Shown piece after piece: positions 25,167 through 30,099 of a DNA stretch of 30,099 bases (positions are counted from its first letter, which is position 1; each line of letters begins with the position of its first letter). A model generated the notes under the pieces. It was not told the DNA's origin. It searched no databases and was given only the letters and a program-made list of their open reading frames with translations. This stretch comes from Promethearchaeota archaeon (GTDB taxonomy: Archaea; Asgardarchaeota; Lokiarchaeia; Sigynarchaeales; SOKP01). The stretch lies in assembly GCA_030620005.1 (NCBI GenBank), contig JAUXAJ010000025.1:1-30099 (forward strand). The letters are read 5' to 3'. The translations under genes were made by a program, and so were the position numbers.

Positions 25167-25790
25167 TTAGTCAAAAGTTGTTTTCTCACTTGATATTCTA
25201 TTATTTCGAAGGTATTTCTTGTAATATTTCATTCCTTTAATGGTATGAGCTAATTTCTTAAGATATCTATAGTTTAGAACAACCGTGAGAGCAATAAGGA
25301 GGATATTTAATAAAAGTAAAGCAGGATTAAGAAAAACTAATATGTAGAATATGGGTAAATAAAACGCTGAAAGGAAGAAATAAAGATACGTATATGCTCT
25401 TTTTTTTGCTGAATGGATAAAGTTATTATTTTCTAAAGAAGCATAGCAACCACAACAAATGAGTGGCATATGAATCTTATACTTTCCTTCGAAATACAAT
25501 TTATAGATCACCGTTAGCATCCTATCTATTCGATTTCCACACAGTTTACACGAATATTTTTTTGCTTTAACCCGATCAACCTCAATCTTATCAATAGTTT
25601 CCGTAGGGAAATAACAGTCGTCGTCCTTGTAATGAGAACAGGTTTTACAAGTCAATAACGTTTCCATTTCTTTTTCTTGATGAGTAGTTTTGTTTGGCAT
25701 TATAAACCAGGCGTAATTTGTATGACGCTGGCAAATCACGCGCCCTTTCTCATCAATTTCAAATTGGGGTTCTATAAAGTAATTTTCCAT
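25167..25790 (-). CDS. Zn-ribbon-like membrane protein of unknown function
   Basis: A 207-aa protein. The soluble N-terminal part has Cys pairs CKTC (48-51), Cys59, CKLC (81-84) and the cluster ICCGC (111-115), most likely one or two zinc-binding ribbons. Two membrane helices follow at about 133-153 and 156-174, then a basic tail (positive on the cytoplasmic side). It has no signal peptide. I do not recognise the family. It is monocistronic between the deacylases and the DUF2804 pair. Confidence 0.65.
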   Translation of the reverse strand: MENYFIEPQFEIDEKGRVICQRHTNYAWFIMPNKTTHQEKEMETLLTCKTCSHYKDDDCYFPTETIDKIEVDRVKAKKYSCKLCGNRIDRMLTVIYKLYFEGKYKIHMPLICCGCYASLENNNFIHSAKKRAYTYLYFFLSAFYLPIFYILVFLNPALLLLNILLIALTVVLNYRYLKKLAHTIKGMKYYKKYLRNNRISSEKTTFD

Positions 25791-25922
25791 TTATCGATTA
25801 TAAGATATTTTTACGTCAAAATAAATTTAAGCTTTTTAAAGTATAAAAAAAATTATAAAATAAAATAATTAGAATTTAATTAAAATTCAATTTATTTGGG
25901 TTAAAAAACCTATTAGTATGAA

Positions 25923-26951
25923 TTACCATCGGTGGTCAAATCTTTCGGCAAAACCAAATAAGCGATCTACATGAATTTTCTCGCCGTTGTCTAGAATCAC
26001 ATTACCACTAAAGTATCCAAAAACTTGGTGTCCGGTGTTTTTTAAAATTAAAACATTCAAATTCTCGCGACTATCGAATACTGGATCAAGCGTCATCTCA
26101 AAACGACCATCACTACTCGTGAATTTCCAAGGCTTCATGACATCCTTTTTATCCATGTGAAAAGTGACGTGCTCGATTTTATGACCCTTGTTATTTAAAA
26201 AGAGCATGTTTTTGCTTGCAACTGAATCAATCCCAAACCCGTAATCAATGTTAAACCCAAGCATTTTACCATTAACTTTCCCATATGCTGCTCCCCAATA
26301 CCACAAAGTTTTATATGGAAATACCCCTCTACTCCAATCAATTATACCATAACTGGAGTTTTTGTCTGAAAATTCGTATTTTTCACTTCCAAAAGTAAAC
26401 GAGCCATTTGCGGTCATGCCTACGATTTTTTGAGCGAAAACAAAATGTTTTTTCTTTTTAAAAGGAACCACATTAACAATAGTATCTTGATTTTTTGAAA
26501 TCCTGAGCGTAATTTTTCCCTGAATCCCTTTCCCCTTATCAAACTTTGGATAGTCAAATGTCAATATTCGATTATTGTCCTTTATTTCAAAAGATATATT
26601 CATTCCTTTTTTAGAAAAGAAAACATCTCCAGAATTAGAATTAGGCGGCATGTTTAGAGAGCCTTTAGTAAACAACATGTTTCCTTGGGCAGCTTTCTTT
26701 ACTTTATTTTTAAAATCTAAAAAAGATATCGTTCCCATCCCAAAGTACCCTACATCTGCAATAATTAAGACCAAAGCAAATTCTTCATTAATCATTTCGT
26801 AGCAGTCCCAGTCTTTTATTCTCAATTTACCGGCTTTTACACGTTCGATGTTTCGATTCAGAATCATTTTTCGCGCCCATCCTACTTGTTTTAAATTCCC
26901 TTTTTCGTCAAATAAATCTGATGGTTCGGTAATTTCGTTTTGTTTACTCAT
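25923..26951 (-). CDS. DUF2804 family protein, copy 1
   Basis: A 342-aa DUF2804 protein. The start EITEPSDLFDEKGNL, the GWARKMIL segment and the C-terminal RLFGFAERFDHRW are family hallmarks. The fold is predicted to be beta-rich and to bind lipid- or carotenoid-like molecules, from resemblance to AttH/CrtC-type proteins; that is inference. The function is unknown and there is no signal peptide. The ribosome site GTGAGGAAAG lies upstream, 34 nt after the other copy, so the two are in one operon. Confidence 0.8.
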   Translation of the reverse strand: MSKQNEITEPSDLFDEKGNLKQVGWARKMILNRNIERVKAGKLRIKDWDCYEMINEEFALVLIIADVGYFGMGTISFLDFKNKVKKAAQGNMLFTKGSLNMPPNSNSGDVFFSKKGMNISFEIKDNNRILTFDYPKFDKGKGIQGKITLRISKNQDTIVNVVPFKKKKHFVFAQKIVGMTANGSFTFGSEKYEFSDKNSSYGIIDWSRGVFPYKTLWYWGAAYGKVNGKMLGFNIDYGFGIDSVASKNMLFLNNKGHKIEHVTFHMDKKDVMKPWKFTSSDGRFEMTLDPVFDSRENLNVLILKNTGHQVFGYFSGNVILDNGEKIHVDRLFGFAERFDHRW

Positions 26952-26985
26952 TTTTTAACTTTCCTCACTTTTTTCATTTCTTATT

Positions 26986-28011
26986 TTACCATCGCCAATA
27001 AATATCTTCAGCGTGGCCAAGCATTTCTTTAATCTGAATTTTTTCGCCATTATCTAATACTATAGTTCCGCTGTATAACCCATGAATTAACGACGAATTT
27101 GAATATATAACTCCAAAATTTATTTTATCCCTGTTTGGAATGAGTGGATTTAAAGTCATGTTAAACCTATCGTCATTGCTGGTAAATTTCCAAGGTTTTT
27201 CAGGATCCCGATTCTCGTGGTGGAAGGTTACTTCGTCAATCTTATTAGCCTTCCCATCGTAAAATATGACATTTTCTGTATGGGTTGAAAGATCACCAAA
27301 TCCATAACCAATATTGAAGGCAATTGGTACACCATCTACCAATCCACAAGCAGAACCCCACAACCAGTGAGTCTTGTAAGGCCATATTCCACGCCCCCAA
27401 TCCATGAGACCGAAAGAGGTCTCTTTTTTAAAGTTGTATGATTTTTCACCGATTTGAATCTTTCCTTCTGCTGGCATCATGTTTATCTTATGATTGTAAT
27501 AAAATAGCCTAGGGTCTTCTTTATAACCTGTAACTACTACTGTATTATCAAATTTTGGATCATCTTTGAGTGTAATAGTTCCTTTTATCCCTTTATCTAA
27601 GAAGGTGGGATCTTCAAGCGAAAGAATTCGTTTACCCTTGCGAGTCGAAATTGTAGCTTTAAATTTTTTTGTAGGAAATTCAATATCGCTGTCTTCCAAA
27701 GAACTCAATGGAAGGACCCTTGACTTAGTAAAAAACTTGAAAAACCCTTTGTCATGCCTTTCTTTTTTTTTAAAATCAAGCCATACATAGCTCATTTGCG
27801 TTAAATAGCCAATATCGCCGATCGTCATTTGAAAACCAAAATCTTTATTCAAAATCGAATAATGATCCCATTCTTTAATTCTAGTCCATTTCTTGCCAAT
27901 CTTTTCTTTATTGTACTTTAGGATTGGTTTTCTTGCCCACCCTTTTTGGAGCAAGTGCCCCTTTTCGTCAAATAAATCAGAAGGTTCAGTGATTTCGTTT
28001 TGATTTCCCAT
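26986..28011 (-). CDS. DUF2804 family protein, copy 2
   Basis: A 341-aa tandem paralogue of the previous gene. It has the same start EITEPSDLFDEKG, GWARKPIL, SFGLMDWGRGIWPYKTHWLWG (here MDWGRG against IDWSRG) and the WRW end. It is first in the two-gene operon, with AGAGGAAC as ribosome site. Conserved Trp/Gly-rich strands suggest a ligand-binding beta-barrel. Two non-identical copies side by side suggest a heteromer or two substrates. Confidence 0.8.
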   Translation of the reverse strand: MGNQNEITEPSDLFDEKGHLLQKGWARKPILKYNKEKIGKKWTRIKEWDHYSILNKDFGFQMTIGDIGYLTQMSYVWLDFKKKERHDKGFFKFFTKSRVLPLSSLEDSDIEFPTKKFKATISTRKGKRILSLEDPTFLDKGIKGTITLKDDPKFDNTVVVTGYKEDPRLFYYNHKINMMPAEGKIQIGEKSYNFKKETSFGLMDWGRGIWPYKTHWLWGSACGLVDGVPIAFNIGYGFGDLSTHTENVIFYDGKANKIDEVTFHHENRDPEKPWKFTSNDDRFNMTLNPLIPNRDKINFGVIYSNSSLIHGLYSGTIVLDNGEKIQIKEMLGHAEDIYWRW

Positions 28012-28091
28012 TATTTTTTGTTCCTCTTCATATTTTTAAAGATTTAAAATATTATTCTCTATTTCAAAAATCTATATAAGTAGATTGAAAT

Positions 28092-29771
28092 TTAAATTTC
28101 ACGCAAATAACTTGCATCAATATCATTATTAAAAGAGTCGTAGAAAATTGAACCGTATTTTTGGTAAAATTCTTTCTTTTTTGAGATTACATAACTCTTA
28201 TCCTTCTCAATTCCTTTTCCTTTAGACCAAAATATCTTCCCACGATTTTTTAGATCGATCTTATCTTGCTTTTTAATTATTACGCCACCTTTCATTACAT
28301 GATCAATGTTTTTTAAGGCATTTATTACGATCTCGTAATCTTTAGAAACATCAATTTCATTAGTATTAAGGTCTAAAATATTAATATCTCCATCAGAACC
28401 AATGCCTAGGTTTCCTTTAATATTTCCTAATCCGAGAGATTTAGCTGGACTTGCTCTTGAAATGATTATGAATTCATTGAATGACAAACAATCCTCATTA
28501 TTTTTTAATGAAGATGTGTTTAAGAAATTTGGATTCATATCTTTCATGAATTTTTCCCTTACCTCACTACTCATTAACAATAGAGCAATTTCAGGAATAT
28601 CGTTAATGCTGGCGTAATTCGGATAATTAACTGATAGTTGGATTTGAAATTTATTTTTTACTCCTAAAGCTAACTCAATTGCATTTGACCACATTATACA
28701 GTCCTTTTCGTTGTTTTTACTCAAGCTTCTTAAAGTTGCAAACGAATCGCCTTCAAATTCGATAGCGGATCTAATTACTTTTAAATCCTTTTTGTTATTA
28801 GCATCTGATTCGCTTAAAAGGGAATATATTAAGCGCCTATCAGATGTGATTAATGGATTTATGTCGTTAAAACCTAAACATCCAAGATCTAAATCAAAAT
28901 CTTTATTATTATTTAAAAAGTCAATGAGTTCTTTATTTACTCCGTCGATATTATAGGAGGAAGCGTGAGCAAGGTGAAATAATTGCGCGCGGCCAAATTT
29001 TCTTGTTTTTCCGGAATTTTCCTTTAAATTTAATGATTTAATTAGATTTAAAATCGTGAATAAATTATCTTTTCCTTGTTTATTTTCATATCCTTCCACA
29101 TGTGCGTGCAGAGAATGTGGTAAATCTAAATATTCATTGCACTTGGCAAGATTTTCGTAAACGTCAAGGGCAGAAAAATAATATAATCTACCATTACTAG
29201 ATAAGTCACTTCTAAGCGATTTAAAATCCCAATCTTCTGATTCAAACGGATTATACGCTTTAAATCCAAAACTTTTTGTTTTACTTAATAAATCTGATAA
29301 AAAAATGGCCATTTCTTCTGTTTTTCCACGCTTATATTCTAACTCTAAAGCCGATAAATTACTTACATTTAGTAACATTGCTTTATCAAGCATCGGCAGT
29401 TGTAGAAAGTTAAACATGGTTTGTTTTGATAACGATGGAAACACATTTGCTTCAATAATGAACGTGTAACCGTTTGAAACGTAATCTTTAGCCACACTTT
29501 CTAAGGTTAGACCTTTCCATGATTCTTGAAATTTTGGATTCTTTGAACCAAGTAATCGAGCCCAATTAACTTGTTGTGAGGCCACATGAGCGTGAATATC
29601 TATAGCCGAAGGAATAACTGTTTTATTTTTAGCGTTTATCTCTTTAACATCGTTCTCGCTAGAAAATCTTTCAACAATTTTTCTATTTTCTATTAATATA
29701 TCTTTAACTTCACCATCTATATCGTTTAACGGGTCGAAAACAATTCCGTTTTTAATTATTGTTCTTTCCAC
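28092..29771 (-). CDS. fwdA: Formylmethanofuran dehydrogenase subunit A-like amidohydrolase
   Basis: A 559-aa FwdA/FmdA family protein. In the Fwd complex this subunit hydrolyses or forms N-formyl-methanofuran at a dinuclear Zn site in the amidohydrolase domain. Seen here: FDPLNDIDGE, IDIHAHVAS (His60, His62), the presumed carboxylated Lys171 (GFKAYNPFE), HAHVEGY (His222/224) and FHLAHASSY. The usual TDHPNG signature with the catalytic Asp is degenerate: SVNYPNYAS at about 380-388, with Asn382 at the Asp position. This raises doubt about activity. The start is GTG 29771. It follows fwdD by 19 nt in the same operon, which continues past the window. Confidence 0.8.
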   Translation of the reverse strand: MERTIIKNGIVFDPLNDIDGEVKDILIENRKIVERFSSENDVKEINAKNKTVIPSAIDIHAHVASQQVNWARLLGSKNPKFQESWKGLTLESVAKDYVSNGYTFIIEANVFPSLSKQTMFNFLQLPMLDKAMLLNVSNLSALELEYKRGKTEEMAIFLSDLLSKTKSFGFKAYNPFESEDWDFKSLRSDLSSNGRLYYFSALDVYENLAKCNEYLDLPHSLHAHVEGYENKQGKDNLFTILNLIKSLNLKENSGKTRKFGRAQLFHLAHASSYNIDGVNKELIDFLNNNKDFDLDLGCLGFNDINPLITSDRRLIYSLLSESDANNKKDLKVIRSAIEFEGDSFATLRSLSKNNEKDCIMWSNAIELALGVKNKFQIQLSVNYPNYASINDIPEIALLLMSSEVREKFMKDMNPNFLNTSSLKNNEDCLSFNEFIIISRASPAKSLGLGNIKGNLGIGSDGDINILDLNTNEIDVSKDYEIVINALKNIDHVMKGGVIIKKQDKIDLKNRGKIFWSKGKGIEKDKSYVISKKKEFYQKYGSIFYDSFNNDIDASYLREI

Positions 29772-29790
29772 TTTTCTAACCCACTTTTTC

Positions 29791-30099
29791 TTAAATTTTC
29801 TTTATTTTTTTTATTAGATCGATTAAGTTTAAAATAGGATCTCTAGTGACTTCTACATTTATTTTAATGTTTTTAAAAACTAACGCCTCATTCTCTACTC
29901 CAGTAAGTTGATTTGCCCAAATAGAAACAGGAACAATTACCATGCCTTGAGGCACATCTTCGTTTTCCTTGACCCTAAGAACAACTTCTCCAAATTGAGA
30001 AGACAATTTTAGCTAAGAATCGCTAGATAAACCTAAAATTTTAAAATCTTCCGGGTTAATAATACCTAAAGCCAAATTATTTTTCAATGAATTTTCATC
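29791..30099 (-). CDS. fwdD: Formylmethanofuran dehydrogenase subunit D-like, partial, with an in-frame UAG
   Basis: The C-terminal part of the molybdopterin-dinucleotide-binding FwdD subunit, running off the window at 30099. It has NPEDFKILGL, FGEVVLRVKENEDVP, then IVPVSIWANQLTG (family: PMGPWANxV). One TAG lies in frame at 30015-30013, between SSDS and LKLSS. Compared with recalled archaeal FwdD sequence it replaces exactly one residue (usually Leu) with no gap, so a single base change TTG to TAG or a recoded codon would explain it. A TTG restart at 30006 would give only 71 aa. FwdD binds the pyranopterin cofactor in the FwdB/FwdD catalytic unit. Confidence 0.75.

Overview
The window looks like part of the genome of an Asgard archaeon, most likely Lokiarchaeia-like. 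It is very AT-rich, with archaeal TATA boxes and GGAG/GTGA-type ribosome sites. It carries a eukaryote-like Rab/Ras-family small GTPase, a Ni-CO dehydrogenase (cooS), a non-pyrrolysine MttB-family methyltransferase, formylmethanofuran dehydrogenase genes (fwdD, fwdA), and proteins with the Cys-rich C-terminal Zn motif I associate with Lokiarchaeota. The lineage call is an inference from gene content. No rRNA or tRNA was found to confirm it.

The most striking content is a set of four tiny introns (29-32 nt) in protein-coding genes. Three interrupt a MoxR-type AAA+ ATPase gene (9372-10316) and one interrupts cooS (2960-4896). Read directly, both genes appear broken by in-frame stops or a frameshift. 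Each insertion folds as a bulge-helix-bulge (BHB) element: a 4-bp central helix between two 3-nt bulges, with an 8-10 bp intron-internal hairpin. This is the substrate of the archaeal tRNA splicing endonuclease. Cutting after the second nucleotide of each bulge restores, to the base, the Walker A motif, two other conserved MoxR segments, and the CooS segment carrying the active-site lysine.

Layout. 217-2720 (+): a LAGLIDADG homing-endonuclease-like gene with apparent single-base frameshifts in A-runs at both ends. 2960-4896 (-): intron-containing cooS. 5263-5805 (+): small GTPase. 6040-9040 (-): MttB homologue, metallo-beta-lactamase hydrolase and SCP2-like protein. 9372-13047 (+): intron-containing MoxR ATPase followed by two tandem CoxE-like VWA proteins. 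13238-15243: a decayed island with two truncated Zn-finger tails flanking a PIN/UPF0175 toxin-antitoxin pair, plus a lone VapB-like antitoxin; the two antitoxin loci share GTATAC operator-like palindromes. 15504-20220 (+): Fe-S aldo-keto reductase, multi-PAS histidine kinase and HAD hydrolase. 20276-28011 (-): a small acidic protein, an opine-type dehydrogenase, two tandem N-acyl-D-amino-acid deacylases, a Zn-ribbon membrane protein and two DUF2804 proteins. 28092-30099 (-): fwdA and the 3' part of fwdD, the latter with one in-frame UAG.

Metabolically the genes fit an anaerobe using CO/one-carbon chemistry (CooS, Fwd, methyltransferase) and degrading amino-acid derivatives (D-aminoacylases, opine dehydrogenase). 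The MoxR/VWA set is a typical AAA+ chaperone module for maturing an enzyme complex, but its client is not visible here.
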